Shown here in pieces: positions 1-9,005 of a stretch of DNA of 64,000 nucleotides. Made by a program: the position numbers and the translations under genes. Numbering within the stretch: the stretch's first letter is position 1; every line of letters starts with the position of its first letter. Below the pieces are notes generated by a model. The model saw nothing but the letters and a program-made list of their open reading frames with translations, was not told where the DNA came from and did no database searches. Source of the DNA: Butyricimonas faecalis (lineage in GTDB: Bacteria > Bacteroidota > Bacteroidia > Bacteroidales > Marinifilaceae); the NCBI RefSeq assembly GCF_003991565.1, contig NZ_CP032819.1, forward strand, positions 3,968,001-4,032,000. The letters are read 5' to 3'.

Positions 1-1
1 C

Positions 2-955
2 AAGGGGAAGGTGATCATGGAACTGGCATCACCCGATCTGACCCGGCTTTACGAGACGGGGTGGAAGATGCCGGAGCCTTTCACGGTGAAGGCTGCCGAC
101 GGGCACACGGATTTGTACGGCTTTATGTGGAAACCTTTTGATTTCGATTCAAGCCGGCATTATCCGATTATTTCATATGTTTACCCCGGACCGCAAACCG
201 AGGCAATCCCGTTGGAGTTTTCCGTGACGGCAGCTTATAATGTCGGGCTGGCACAAGTCGGTTTCGTGGTGGTTACTTTCGGGCACCGGGGAGGAAGTCC
301 GATGCGGGATAAATGGTATCACACGTTCGGGTATAATAATTTGCGGGATTACCCGTTGGCAGATGATAAATGTGGTATCGAACAGTTGGCTGATCGTTTT
401 TCTTTTATCGATAAATCCAAGGTGGGTATTTTCGGGCATTCCGGTGGCGGCTTCATGTCTACCGCGGCTTTGTGTACTTATCCCGATTTCTACACGGCGG
501 CTGTTTCGTCGGCGGGAAATCATGACAATAATATTTATAACCAGTGGTGGGGAGAGACTCATCACGGGGTTCAGGAGATTAAATCTTTCGAGAAGAAAAC
601 CGTGAAAGATTCCGTTACGGGTAAAGATACCACGATTTCCGTGGAGAAGATAAAGTTTGAAACGAGAATCCCGACAAATATTGAACTGGCAAAGAATTTG
701 AAAGGGTATTTGATGCTGGTTACGGGTGATGTGGATAATAACGTGCATCCGGCGAATACCTTGCGCATGGCTGATGCTTTGTTGAAAGCGGGAAAGAATT
801 TTGACTTGGTGATTTTACCGGGGCAATCTCACGGGTTTATGGGCATACAACAGGCTTTCTATCAACGGAAGATGTGGTTTCATTTCGCGAAACATTTGCT
901 GGGGGATTATTCGTCCGATCAATTCCGGGAGATTGATGCTTATATGCGGTTGTGA
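2..955 (+). CDS. S9 family peptidase (DPP-IV type), C-terminal part
   Basis: This is the catalytic alpha/beta-hydrolase domain of a prolyl-oligopeptidase/dipeptidyl-peptidase IV type serine peptidase, which removes dipeptides from peptide N-termini, probably in the periplasm. The reading frame is open to the left edge, so the N-terminal beta-propeller and true start lie outside; the GTG at 11 is only the first start-like codon. Counting from that GTG, the nucleophile is Ser144 in GHSGGG, the acid is Asp242 in TGDVDNNVH and the base is His274 in GQSHGF, in family order and spacing. A POT peptide transporter follows about 310 bp downstream, which fits peptide use. The domain assignment is firm; the exact specificity cannot be read. 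Confidence 0.9.
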   Translation, partial: KGKVIMELASPDLTRLYETGWKMPEPFTVKAADGHTDLYGFMWKPFDFDSSRHYPIISYVYPGPQTEAIPLEFSVTAAYNVGLAQVGFVVVTFGHRGGSPMRDKWYHTFGYNNLRDYPLADDKCGIEQLADRFSFIDKSKVGIFGHSGGGFMSTAALCTYPDFYTAAVSSAGNHDNNIYNQWWGETHHGVQEIKSFEKKTVKDSVTGKDTTISVEKIKFETRIPTNIELAKNLKGYLMLVTGDVDNNVHPANTLRMADALLKAGKNFDLVILPGQSHGFMGIQQAFYQRKMWFHFAKHLLGDYSSDQFREIDAYMRL

Positions 956-1054
956 GATGTTAACTCCTGCATGCAAGAAGGTATATTCACCATTCGTAAT
1001 CCAATGGATAAGGGATTAACTTCCAAAACAAGCGCCAATTCATTTCGCCACGGA

Positions 1055-1092
1055 GACGTATCAGGGACGTTCACGAACGTCTTTGATACGTC
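1055..1092 (+). terminator. Long hairpin after the peptidase gene
   Basis: Two 18-nt arms starting GACGTATCA and ending TGATACGTC are separated by 2 nt and pair along their length, with G-T pairs in the middle. The stretch TGATACGTCTTT occurs again just downstream near 1105. No strong T-run follows, so this may be a weak terminator or an mRNA-stabilising stem. The rest of 956-1268 holds no convincing gene. Confidence 0.45.
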
Positions 1093-1223
1093 TTTGATTC
1101 GAAAATGATACGTCTTTAATCCCTAAGAACATCGAATATGCCACGGAAGATAAACGTGTATTACCCGGGAAAAGTTTACTTTATATTTCGTTGTAAACTG
1201 GTATATAAGTACCTAAAAAATAT

Positions 1224-1231
1224 TATTTTTG
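1224..1231 (+). promoter_or_regulatory. Bacteroidetes -7 box before the POT transporter
   Basis: TATTTTTG matches the Bacteroidetes housekeeping -7 consensus TAnnTTTG, 38 nt before the transporter ATG. No clean -33 TTTG is seen at the expected spacing, so this is a half-supported promoter. Confidence 0.45.
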
Positions 1232-1268
1232 TCAGCGTGTGTAAAAGTGTAAGTAATAAATTAATAGT

Positions 1269-2651
1269 ATGAGTGTGACAACAAAAAAGAAAGAGAAAGT
1301 AAAGTTTAGTAAAGCGTTTTGGGTTGCCAACACGGTAGAATTGTTAGAGCGTGCCGCTTATTATGGGGTATTTGTCGTGATCACGTTATATTTGAGTAAC
1401 GTTTTGGGATTCACGGATATTCAAGCGGCCACTATCGCGGGAGTTTTTTCCGCTTGTTTGTATTTATTGCCGACATTTTCGGGTGCGCTTGCCGACAAGA
1501 TCGGTTTTCGTAAGTCGATGTTATTGGCGTTTTCCTTGTTGTCGTTAGGTTATCTGGGATTGGGATTATTCCCGAATTTTCTGGCCTCGACGGGATTGGT
1601 TGAGTATGGTTACGTGACGAAGTTCACGGGATTGCAGGAAAGTGGTTATCGTTACGGGATTATCCCGATCATGATTCTGATTATCGTGGGGGGATCATTT
1701 ATTAAGAGTGTGATCTCCGGTACGGTGGCCAAAGAGACGGACGAGAAAAGTCGGGCGAGGGGATTTGCTATTTTTTACGGGATGGTGAATATCGGTGCTT
1801 TCTCCGGGAAAGTGCTTGTAACCCCGTTGCGTGATGCCATGGGACACGAGGGAATGATCGTGTTGAATTATTTCTCCGCGGGAATGACTTTCCTTGCGCT
1901 GATCGCGATTTATTTGTTTTACAAGAGTGATAAACACGCCGGGGAAGGAAAAACTTTCGGGCAGATATGGACGGCGTTGGTGAAAGTTTGTACCAACGGA
2001 CGGCTGATTGTTTTGATCTTGATTATTACCGGATTTTGGATGGTGCAACATCAATTGTATGCCACGATGCCGAAATACGTGACTCGTTTGGCGGGAGAGT
2101 CCAGTGCCATTGGTTGGTACGCTAACGTGAATCCGTTGGTGGTTGTGTTGACCGTGAATTTGATAACTTCGCTGATGCGTAAAAAGTCCGCCTTGTTCTC
2201 TATGACCTGCGGTATGTTCATTATGCCGATTTCGGCTTTGTGTATGGCCTCCGGGAATATGTTGGGCGGAGGTGAAATTCTTGGATTGCATCCGGTAGCC
2301 TTCATGATGATCGTGGGTATCGTGTTCCAGGGATTGGCTGAAGTGTTTATCTCTCCTCGTTTCTTGGAATATTTCTCTTTACAAGCGCCGAAGGGAGAAG
2401 AGGGAATGTATTTGGGTTTTAGTCATCTACACTCCTTCCTGTCATCCATTTTCGGGTTTGGTTTGTCCGGATTCTTGTTGAGTAAATATTGTCCGGCTCG
2501 CGAGTTATTTAGTAACGAGGCCGATTGGATGGCTGCTTCAGCACACGCGCATTATATTTGGTATTACTTTGCGGCAATCGCTTTGGTATCAGCCGTGGCT
2601 TTGATTATTTACGGGAAAGTGGTACGTCGGTTGGATGCGAAGAAGGCGTAA
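1269..2651 (+). CDS. POT/PTR-family MFS oligopeptide transporter
   Basis: A 460-residue multi-pass membrane protein of the major facilitator superfamily. Near the N-terminus (residues 24-33) it has ELLERAAYYG, matching the ExxERxxYYG signature of proton-coupled oligopeptide transporters, where the glutamates and arginine couple proton movement to di-/tripeptide uptake. About a dozen hydrophobic segments follow, and the length suits the family. The start is the ATG after a short AT-rich leader. Its place just after a DPP-IV-like peptidase suggests that peptides released outside the cytoplasm are imported here. Other MFS functions are possible because the rest of the protein was not compared with relatives. 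Confidence 0.82.
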   Translation: MSVTTKKKEKVKFSKAFWVANTVELLERAAYYGVFVVITLYLSNVLGFTDIQAATIAGVFSACLYLLPTFSGALADKIGFRKSMLLAFSLLSLGYLGLGLFPNFLASTGLVEYGYVTKFTGLQESGYRYGIIPIMILIIVGGSFIKSVISGTVAKETDEKSRARGFAIFYGMVNIGAFSGKVLVTPLRDAMGHEGMIVLNYFSAGMTFLALIAIYLFYKSDKHAGEGKTFGQIWTALVKVCTNGRLIVLILIITGFWMVQHQLYATMPKYVTRLAGESSAIGWYANVNPLVVVLTVNLITSLMRKKSALFSMTCGMFIMPISALCMASGNMLGGGEILGLHPVAFMMIVGIVFQGLAEVFISPRFLEYFSLQAPKGEEGMYLGFSHLHSFLSSIFGFGLSGFLLSKYCPARELFSNEADWMAASAHAHYIWYYFAAIALVSAVALIIYGKVVRRLDAKKA

Positions 2652-2682
2652 ATATTATTAAACCTCTTGTTATTCTTAAAAG

Positions 2683-2734
2683 TTATTGCGTAATTTGTGT
2701 AACATAAAAAAGTGCTACACAAATTACGCAATAA
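2683..2734. repeat. Perfect 19-bp inverted repeat
   Basis: TTATTGCGTAATTTGTGTA at 2683-2701 is repeated exactly as its reverse complement at 2716-2734, with a 14-nt loop. It lies just after the POT stop codon and could end transcription in either direction, although no good T-run follows. The arms are unusually long and perfect for an ordinary terminator. Confidence 0.7.
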
Positions 2735-2792
2735 TTATCTTGTTCGTAATGAGGAATATTCAAGGATTAATGCTCTTGTCGTAGCTTTCGGT

Positions 2793-2826
2793 TTTGTAAA
2801 AAATTTCAAATTCTTTGTTAGTTTTG
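2793..2826 (+). promoter_or_regulatory. Promoter of the acyl-CoA ligase gene
   Basis: A -33 TTTG at 2793-2796 and a -7 box TAGTTTTG at 2819-2826 are separated by 22 nt, close to the Bacteroidetes housekeeping arrangement. The ATG at 2845 is 18 nt downstream of the -7 box, so the leader would be short. Confidence 0.6.
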
Positions 2827-2844
2827 TGGGAACGATAAAAAAAT

Positions 2845-4749
2845 ATGAGGACGATTATAGATTTATTTGAAAGAAGTTGCGAAAAGTTTCCGAATAACCC
2901 GTATTTATGGGAAAAGAAAAAGGGGAGGTTTGCGGCTACATCATATATAGAGGTAAAGCGAGAGGTTTTGAACTTCGCGAGTGCATTATGTCAACTGGGG
3001 ATGAACAGGGGTGATCGGGTTGCATTGTTAAGTGAAGGATGTAATGATTGGGTATATTCAGAGTTAGGAATGCTATATGCCGGAGGCGTGAACGTGCCGC
3101 TATCTATTAAGTTGACGGATAACGAGATCGTTTTTCGGGTGGAACATTCTCAAGCTCGTTTTTTGATCGTGTCTGCAAACTTTTTGAGTCGTGTTCGAGG
3201 AATTGAAGGGCGCATGGGAGGGGTGGAAAAGATTATCGTACTACATTCAGATATAAATGAAGGGAAATACGTGTCATTTGAGCAGTTGCAACGAGAAGGG
3301 GAAAGTTGGCGGGGAGAACATGAGAAGTTGTTAAATGCTCGAATTCATGCCGTGACGGAGGATGACCTGGTAAACATTTCTTATACTTCGGGGACGACGG
3401 CAGAGCCCAAAGGGATCATGTTGTCCCACCGGAATTACGTGACGAACGTATTGCAATCAGATTCCTTGATACAAATCCCGGCATATTACCGGATATTGTT
3501 GTTTTTGCCATGGGATCATAGTTTTGCCCACACGGTGGGGCTTTACTCCTTCATGTATAACGGGGCCTCGTTGGCTTCTGTCGATTACGGGCAATCGGGA
3601 ATGGAGTATTTGCGTAATATCCCGGTGAATTTACAGGAGGTGAAACCTCATATATTATTGAGCGTTCCAGCCTTGGCGAAGAATTTCCGAAAGAATATAG
3701 AGGCGGGAATCAAAGCGAAAGGACGCTTTACGGATAAATTTTATCAATTGGGATTGAAGATGGCTTATTCGTATAATGGTTTCGGGGATGATCGTGGAAG
3801 GGGATGGAAGGTGTTACTGAAGCCTTTGGTGAAGTTATGGGATACCCTCTTGTTCTCGAAACTTCGGAAACAGGTGTTTGGCGGGAATCTTCGTTTCTTC
3901 GTGGGCGGAGGTGCTTTGCTGGATATTGAATTGCAGCGATATTACGCGGCTCTAGGCATTCCGATGTTTCAGGGATATGGATTATCGGAGGCTTCTCCCG
4001 TAATCAGTTCTAACACGCCCGCTCGTTATCGTTTCGGCTCTTCGGGGATATTGGTAAAACCGATGGATTTGAAAGTTTGTGACGAGGAGGGGCGGGAATT
4101 ACCTCAAGGACAAAAAGGAGAGTTGTGGATAAGAGGAGGAAACGTGATGGCCGGTTACTGGCGAAACGAGAAAAGTACGGCCGAGACGATCGTGGACGGT
4201 TGGCTGCATACCGGTGATTTGGGATATCTGCATCCTGATGGCTGGTTGTACGTGTTGGGACGTTTCAAGTCCTTGTTGATCGCGAATGACGGGGAGAAAT
4301 ACAGCCCGGAAGGGATCGAGGAAACTATTGCCGAACAATCGAAATATATAGATTCCTGTATATTGTATAATAATCAATCCCCGTACACGGTCGGGTTGAT
4401 TGTCCCGAATAAGATGGCCTTGCGGGAGTATATGGAGAAACAGAATATTGAACCGGACTCCATGGATGCTTACCGGGTAATGTTGAAAAAGATCCAGGGT
4501 GAGCTGATGGCCTACCGGGTAGGAGGGAAACACGCTCATTTATTTCCAGAAAGGTGGTTGCCTGCAGTCGTGGCCGTGTTGCCGGAGGTGTTGAGTGAAC
4601 AGAACGGCATGATAAATTCGACCATGAAAGTGGTAAGAGCTAAAGTTTATGACCGATTTAAAGAAGAAATCGATTATCTTTACACCCCGGAAGGGAAAGA
4701 GATTACGAATAAACGTAATATTCAGAATTTAAAGCAATTAATGTCCTAA
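2845..4749 (+). CDS. AMP-dependent long-chain acyl-CoA synthetase
   Basis: A 634-residue member of the adenylate-forming superfamily, which activates a fatty acid with ATP to an acyl-adenylate and transfers it to CoA. The AMP-binding signature YTSGTTAEPKG lies at residues 180-190. Later come GYGLSEASPV (the YGxxE adenine motif) and GWLHTGDLGYLHPDGWLYVLGR-type sequence with the ATP-binding Asp and hinge. The length matches FadD/FAA-type long-chain ligases of Bacteroidetes. It has its own promoter and is followed by ispG 57 bp later. Chain-length specificity cannot be inferred. Confidence 0.88.
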   Translation: MRTIIDLFERSCEKFPNNPYLWEKKKGRFAATSYIEVKREVLNFASALCQLGMNRGDRVALLSEGCNDWVYSELGMLYAGGVNVPLSIKLTDNEIVFRVEHSQARFLIVSANFLSRVRGIEGRMGGVEKIIVLHSDINEGKYVSFEQLQREGESWRGEHEKLLNARIHAVTEDDLVNISYTSGTTAEPKGIMLSHRNYVTNVLQSDSLIQIPAYYRILLFLPWDHSFAHTVGLYSFMYNGASLASVDYGQSGMEYLRNIPVNLQEVKPHILLSVPALAKNFRKNIEAGIKAKGRFTDKFYQLGLKMAYSYNGFGDDRGRGWKVLLKPLVKLWDTLLFSKLRKQVFGGNLRFFVGGGALLDIELQRYYAALGIPMFQGYGLSEASPVISSNTPARYRFGSSGILVKPMDLKVCDEEGRELPQGQKGELWIRGGNVMAGYWRNEKSTAETIVDGWLHTGDLGYLHPDGWLYVLGRFKSLLIANDGEKYSPEGIEETIAEQSKYIDSCILYNNQSPYTVGLIVPNKMALREYMEKQNIEPDSMDAYRVMLKKIQGELMAYRVGGKHAHLFPERWLPAVVAVLPEVLSEQNGMINSTMKVVRAKVYDRFKEEIDYLYTPEGKEITNKRNIQNLKQLMS

Positions 4750-4773
4750 ATTGGAAGTCTGGAAGTGTCGTCA

Positions 4774-4801
4774 TTTTCAATTTTCAATTTTCAATTTTCA
4801 A
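4774..4801. repeat. Four tandem heptamers before ispG
   Basis: The 7-nt unit TTTTCAA is repeated four times without a break, ending 5 nt before the ispG ATG, so it occupies the translation-initiation region. It belongs to the set of 7-nt intergenic repeats seen elsewhere in the window. Such a tract could slip and change the spacing or openness of the ribosome site; that is inference. Confidence 0.8.
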
Positions 4802-4806
4802 TTATT

Positions 4807-6663
4807 ATGAAGCGTCGATCTACAAAGCAGGTTAAGGTTGGAGAAATATATATTGGGTCGGAGTACCCGGTCTTGGTACAATCCATGTTAAATACCGATA
4901 CGATGAACACGGAGGCTTGCGTGGAACAAGCTATACGGATTATCGAGGCGGGAGGAAAGTTGGTGAGGATTACGGCTCCCGGGGTGAAGGAAGCCAAGAA
5001 TCTGGAAAACATTCACGCGGAGTTACGTCGGAGAGGTTACACGACCCCGCTTTCTGCGGATATTCATTTTAACCCGGAGGCGGCGATTGAGGCTGCCAAA
5101 CATGTGGAGAAGGTGCGTATCAATCCGGGAAATTTCGTGGATAAACGGGCTACTTTTAAGACTCTGACTTACACGGACGAGGAATATGCCGCGGAGTTAG
5201 AGCGTTTGCGTGAAAAGTTCACGGCATTTCTGGACGTGTGCCGAGAATACGGGACGGCGGTACGGATAGGTACAAATCATGGTTCCTTGTCTGACCGGAT
5301 TATGAGTCGTTACGGGAATACACCTGCCGGGATGGTGGAGGCAACCATGGAATACCTGCGGGTGTGCCGGGATGAGAAATTTGATGATGTCGTGATTTCC
5401 TTGAAATCGAGTGATTGTCGGGTGATGGTTGAGGCGGTACGTTTGCTTGTGAAAGAAATGGAGAAAGAGGGAATGAATTACCCGTTGCACCTGGGTGTGA
5501 CGGAAGCCGGGGAAGGAGAGGACGGAAGAGTCCGGTCGGCCGTGGGTATCGGTACGTTATTGAACGAGGGATTAGGCGATACGATCCGGGTGTCCTTGAC
5601 GGAAGAGCCGGAACAGGAGATTCCCGTGGCAAATCTTTTAAATGAGATCTGTTGTTTGCAGGATGTGAAGGCTGAACCGAGGCACTTGGAAGGGCATTGT
5701 TCTCATCCCGTGATTGTTGCGGATATATCTAAGGTGGAATGTCTTGACGAGGCAGTAATGGCCGGGTTGGATTTTCACGTGGCGACGGAGAATGATCCCG
5801 TGTATGGTGATATGCTGCAAGGAGGAATGCGGGCTCCGGAGATGATCTATACTGAAGCCTTGGGACCGGAGTTGACGAAATTACCGGATTCGGTGACCGT
5901 GGTGGTTCCTTTTGATAGCTTGGATATTGCCCACGTGTATAACCGTAAGGCGGTTGCCTTGATGGATGCCAAAGATTTCGTTCGTCTATCGAAAACCGTG
6001 GAGGGAGACTGTATTCTCGTGGAGATACATGATGGAGAAATGATAGATGCTGATCTTGCTAGAAAGTTGGAACAGGAGAAAAATGCGATCGTGGTGTTGA
6101 ATCCTGATGTTCCCTCCTGTACCTTGTTCCGTTTGTACTTGGGAGAGTTGGAACGTTTGGGGATAATGAATCGGGTAATTGTACGAGCCGTGCTGAATGA
6201 ACCGGATGTCAACAGGTTGAGTTTGTGGATGGCTGCTCATTTGGGAGGTTTATTTCTTGACAGGTTGGTTTATGGTTTGTGGTTGTCATGTCCCGACATC
6301 CCGGATAGGTTCTACGGGGTACATTTGAGCCAGGATATATTGCAATCGGCAGGAGTGCGTCGATATAAAACGGAATTTATCAGTTGTCCCGGATGTGGGC
6401 GGACATTATATAATTTGCAGGAGTCCGTGGCGAGAGTGAAGAAGACGTTTGCTCATCTAAGCCGTTTGAAGATTGCCGTGATGGGTTGTATCGTGAACGG
6501 ACCCGGTGAAATGGGGGATGCGGATTATGGTTACGTGGGTGCCGGAAACGGGAAAGTGAATCTGTTCCGGGGGAAAGAAATGGTACGTGTGGCTGTACCG
6601 GAGGAAGAAGCCATTGAGGCGTTGAAACAATTAATAAAAGAGAACGGAGATTGGAATGAATAA
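4807..6663 (+). CDS. ispG: 4-hydroxy-3-methylbut-2-enyl diphosphate synthase
   Basis: IspG (GcpE) carries out the next-to-last step of the MEP isoprenoid pathway, reductive ring opening of MEcPP to HMBPP with a [4Fe-4S] cluster. The 618-residue product is the large form with an extra central domain, as in plants, Chlamydia and Bacteroidetes. The N-terminal TIM barrel begins KVGEIYIGSEYPVLVQSM. The cluster ligands are Cys527 and Cys530 (CPGC), Cys561 and Glu568 (GCIVNGPGE). The ATG at 4807 was chosen because a GTG-initiated extension would only translate the upstream heptamer repeat. It overlaps the following MATE gene by 8 bp, which suggests co-transcription. Confidence 0.95.
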   Translation: MKRRSTKQVKVGEIYIGSEYPVLVQSMLNTDTMNTEACVEQAIRIIEAGGKLVRITAPGVKEAKNLENIHAELRRRGYTTPLSADIHFNPEAAIEAAKHVEKVRINPGNFVDKRATFKTLTYTDEEYAAELERLREKFTAFLDVCREYGTAVRIGTNHGSLSDRIMSRYGNTPAGMVEATMEYLRVCRDEKFDDVVISLKSSDCRVMVEAVRLLVKEMEKEGMNYPLHLGVTEAGEGEDGRVRSAVGIGTLLNEGLGDTIRVSLTEEPEQEIPVANLLNEICCLQDVKAEPRHLEGHCSHPVIVADISKVECLDEAVMAGLDFHVATENDPVYGDMLQGGMRAPEMIYTEALGPELTKLPDSVTVVVPFDSLDIAHVYNRKAVALMDAKDFVRLSKTVEGDCILVEIHDGEMIDADLARKLEQEKNAIVVLNPDVPSCTLFRLYLGELERLGIMNRVIVRAVLNEPDVNRLSLWMAAHLGGLFLDRLVYGLWLSCPDIPDRFYGVHLSQDILQSAGVRRYKTEFISCPGCGRTLYNLQESVARVKKTFAHLSRLKIAVMGCIVNGPGEMGDADYGYVGAGNGKVNLFRGKEMVRVAVPEEEAIEALKQLIKENGDWNE

Positions 6664-8005
6664 TACAAGAGATACCGCACCTTTAGTTTTAGGTACAGAG
6701 AAGATCGGGAAATTATTGATGCGATACGCTATCCCGGCAATTATTGCCATGACGGCATCTTCACTTTACAACATGGTGGATAGTATATTTATCGGCCATG
6801 GAGTAGGACCATTGGCCATTGCGGGGTTGGCGATTACATTCCCGTTTATGAATCTGGCGGCGGCTTTCGGGTCATTGGTGGGAGTGGGTGCCTCGACGTT
6901 GGTGGCGATCAAACTGGGACAAAAAGATAAGGATGGAGCTGTTCACGTTTTGGGGAACGTGGTCATGTTGAACGGGATCATCGGGTTGATATTTATGACC
7001 GTGGCATTACTGTTTCTTGATCCGATACTGCTCTTTTTCGGGGCGAGCCCGGATACATTACCTTATGCAAGGGAATATATGCAGGTGATTTTGGCGGGGA
7101 ATCTTATCACGCACATATACATGGGATTGAACGAAGTACTGAGAGCTTCGGGGTATCCGCAAAAAGCCATGGCGGCAACGTTGACGGCTGTCATCGTGAA
7201 CTGCGGATTGGATGCCTTGTTTATCATGGGATTTGGTTGGGGAATCCGGGGAGCGGCGTTGGCAACCATTGCGGCACAGATTATCGCTTTGGGATTTGAG
7301 TTACACCACTTTTCCAGAGAAAAGAGTTTTCTGCATTTCCAGAAAGGAATATTCGGACTGAAACGTCAAATCGTGACGGGAATGCTGGCTATCGGGTTAT
7401 CACCGTTTTTGATGAATTTGTGCGCCTGTTTTGTCGTGATCTTGATTAATAAGAGTTTGAAAACGTATGGAGGCGATTTGGCTATCGGGGCGTACGGTAT
7501 TGTGAACCGGATCATCTTTTTGTTTATCATGATTGTGATGGGCTTTAACCAGGGTATGCAACCCATCGCGGGGTATAATTTCGGAGCCCGGCTGTTTGAT
7601 CGTTTGATTCAGGTATTGAAATATACCATTTTTTGCGGGGTGACGGTTACTACTATCGGTTTCCTGGCGGGGCAGATCTTTCCCCGGTCATTGATTTATC
7701 TTTTCACATCGGATGAAACATTAACAGATATAGCGGTGGAAGGTTTGCGAATCGTGTTGATCTTCTTCCCGGTTGTCGGTTTCCAGATGGTAACGTCCAG
7801 TTTCTTCCAATCCATCGGGATGGCGAAGAAGGCAATCTTTTTATCGTTGACTCGGCAATTGCTATTCCTGATCCCATCGTTATTGATATTCCCTTCCATT
7901 TGGGGTACGATTGGGGTTTGGATGAGTATGCCGGTTGCGGATGCCATCGCAACGGTCGTGGCCGCCTGTATGTTGAGATGGCAACTGAAACATCTGAAAG
8001 TGTGA
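6656..8005 (+). CDS. MATE-family efflux transporter
   Basis: A 449-residue polytopic membrane protein of the multidrug and toxic compound extrusion family, which exports cationic drugs or metabolites using a Na+ or H+ gradient. The N-terminal half has the typical run IGKLLMRYAIPAIIAMTASS followed by VDSIFIGHGVGPLAIAGLA, and a second MatE repeat begins near residue 235. The length and the pattern of about 12 hydrophobic segments fit. The ATG overlaps the end of ispG, so translation is probably coupled. The substrate is unknown. Confidence 0.9.
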   Translation: MNNTRDTAPLVLGTEKIGKLLMRYAIPAIIAMTASSLYNMVDSIFIGHGVGPLAIAGLAITFPFMNLAAAFGSLVGVGASTLVAIKLGQKDKDGAVHVLGNVVMLNGIIGLIFMTVALLFLDPILLFFGASPDTLPYAREYMQVILAGNLITHIYMGLNEVLRASGYPQKAMAATLTAVIVNCGLDALFIMGFGWGIRGAALATIAAQIIALGFELHHFSREKSFLHFQKGIFGLKRQIVTGMLAIGLSPFLMNLCACFVVILINKSLKTYGGDLAIGAYGIVNRIIFLFIMIVMGFNQGMQPIAGYNFGARLFDRLIQVLKYTIFCGVTVTTIGFLAGQIFPRSLIYLFTSDETLTDIAVEGLRIVLIFFPVVGFQMVTSSFFQSIGMAKKAIFLSLTRQLLFLIPSLLIFPSIWGTIGVWMSMPVADAIATVVAACMLRWQLKHLKV

Positions 8006-8048
8006 AGAAATTTATATCGTAGCGGGCTACAGGTTCGAAAAAAATCGA

Positions 8049-8056
8049 TAGCTTTG
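8049..8056 (+). promoter_or_regulatory. -7 box before the cytidylate-kinase-like gene
   Basis: TAGCTTTG matches TAnnTTTG and sits 29 nt before the ATG at 8085, in the 79-nt gap after the MATE gene. No clear -33 element was seen. Confidence 0.5.
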
Positions 8057-8084
8057 TAGGAGAATAGGTTTAAAAGATCAAAAT

Positions 8085-8705
8085 ATGGATAATAAATTTG
8101 TGATTACAATAGGTCGCCAGTTTGGAAGTTGTGGTAAAGAAATCGGACATGAATTGGCAAAACGTTTCGGGATTGCATTCTATGACAAGGAATTGATTGC
8201 TCTCGCTTCGAAAGAAAGCGGTTTGTGTCAGGAGTTTTTCGAGAAAGCAGATGAAAAGAATTCCGGAAATTTGTTACAGGCTTTTGCTGCCGGATTTACC
8301 TTCGGACCTTTCCAGTACAATGATTTTCTTTCTAATGATAAGCTTTTTCAGATCCAGTCGGACGTGATTCGTAAGGTGGCAGGCGAACATTCCTGCGTGA
8401 TCGTGGGGCGTTGTGCCGATTACATCTTGCGTGACAATAAACGTTGCATCAATGTATTTGTTCATGCGGGTATGGAAGAACGTGTGAAGACCGTGATGAA
8501 TCGTCAGCATATATCGGAGCAGGAAGCTCGGGAGTTGATTCGTAAGATGGATAAAACCCGTCCGAATTATTATAATTTCTACTCGGACAAAGAGTGGGGC
8601 GTGGCATCATCTTACCACTTGTCTGTGGATTCGGGTCTATTGGGAGTACACAAAACGGTGGATTTCATCCAGAAGTTCGTGGAAGAAGCATTGAAAGACA
8701 AGTGA
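8085..8705 (+). CDS. Cytidylate kinase-like family protein
   Basis: A 206-residue P-loop protein of the cytidylate kinase-2 family common in gut anaerobes. It opens with FVITIGRQFGSCGKEIGHELAKRFG, matching the family's ITI(S/G)RxFGSGG-K/R-EIG pattern around the nucleotide loop. The middle contains CVIVGRCADYIL and a basic LID-like stretch (RELIRKMDKTRPNYY). These proteins resemble CMP kinase, but true Cmk is usually encoded elsewhere, so the substrate is uncertain. It stands alone between its own -7 box and a perfect hairpin. Confidence 0.82.
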   Translation: MDNKFVITIGRQFGSCGKEIGHELAKRFGIAFYDKELIALASKESGLCQEFFEKADEKNSGNLLQAFAAGFTFGPFQYNDFLSNDKLFQIQSDVIRKVAGEHSCVIVGRCADYILRDNKRCINVFVHAGMEERVKTVMNRQHISEQEARELIRKMDKTRPNYYNFYSDKEWGVASSYHLSVDSGLLGVHKTVDFIQKFVEEALKDK

Positions 8706-8711
8706 TTTACG

Positions 8712-8755
8712 ATTTATGATTTATGATTGAAAAAGGTCAATCATAAATCATAAAT
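8712..8755. terminator. Perfect 19-bp hairpin built from 7-nt repeats
   Basis: ATTTATGATTTATGATTGA at 8712-8730 pairs exactly with 8737-8755 across a 6-nt loop. Each arm is made of the heptamer AAATCAT or its complement. It lies between the kinase-like stop codon and a possible small gene on the other strand, so it may end transcription both ways. Confidence 0.6.
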
Positions 8756-8757
8756 TC

Positions 8758-8922
8758 TTAGAAGAGTTCCGGTACTTTTTTTGCATTACCAAAACCGGTA
8801 ATTTGATCTGTGGGCATACAAGTTAAATCAGTCTCTATATTTACCTTAATATTCGTTTCTTCTGTAATCATTGCGGTGATCTTTGCAGAGGCATAGAGCG
8901 GTGAATGTAAAAAAATGATCAT
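8758..8922 (-). CDS. Possible small protein of 54 residues, unknown
   Basis: An ATG-initiated reading frame on the minus strand gives 54 residues, starting MIIFLHSPLYASAKITAM and ending KKVPELF. It fills the interval between the convergent hairpin after the kinase-like gene and the upstream region of the ECF sigma gene. The product has a short hydrophobic start, a Thr/Asn/Ile-rich middle and two Met-Pro/Val-Pro turns, but no domain I recognise. No ribosome site is visible, which means little in Bacteroidetes. It could be a real small gene, a remnant, or chance. Confidence 0.3.
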   Translation of the reverse strand: MIIFLHSPLYASAKITAMITEETNIKVNIETDLTCMPTDQITGFGNAKKVPELF

Positions 8923-9005
8923 ATTTTAAAAAAAGTCGCATTTGCCTCACCCCTTATGCCTCATTTTTGTGCTTTAAGGGGAAAAATGGCACTAATGATT
9001 GGATA

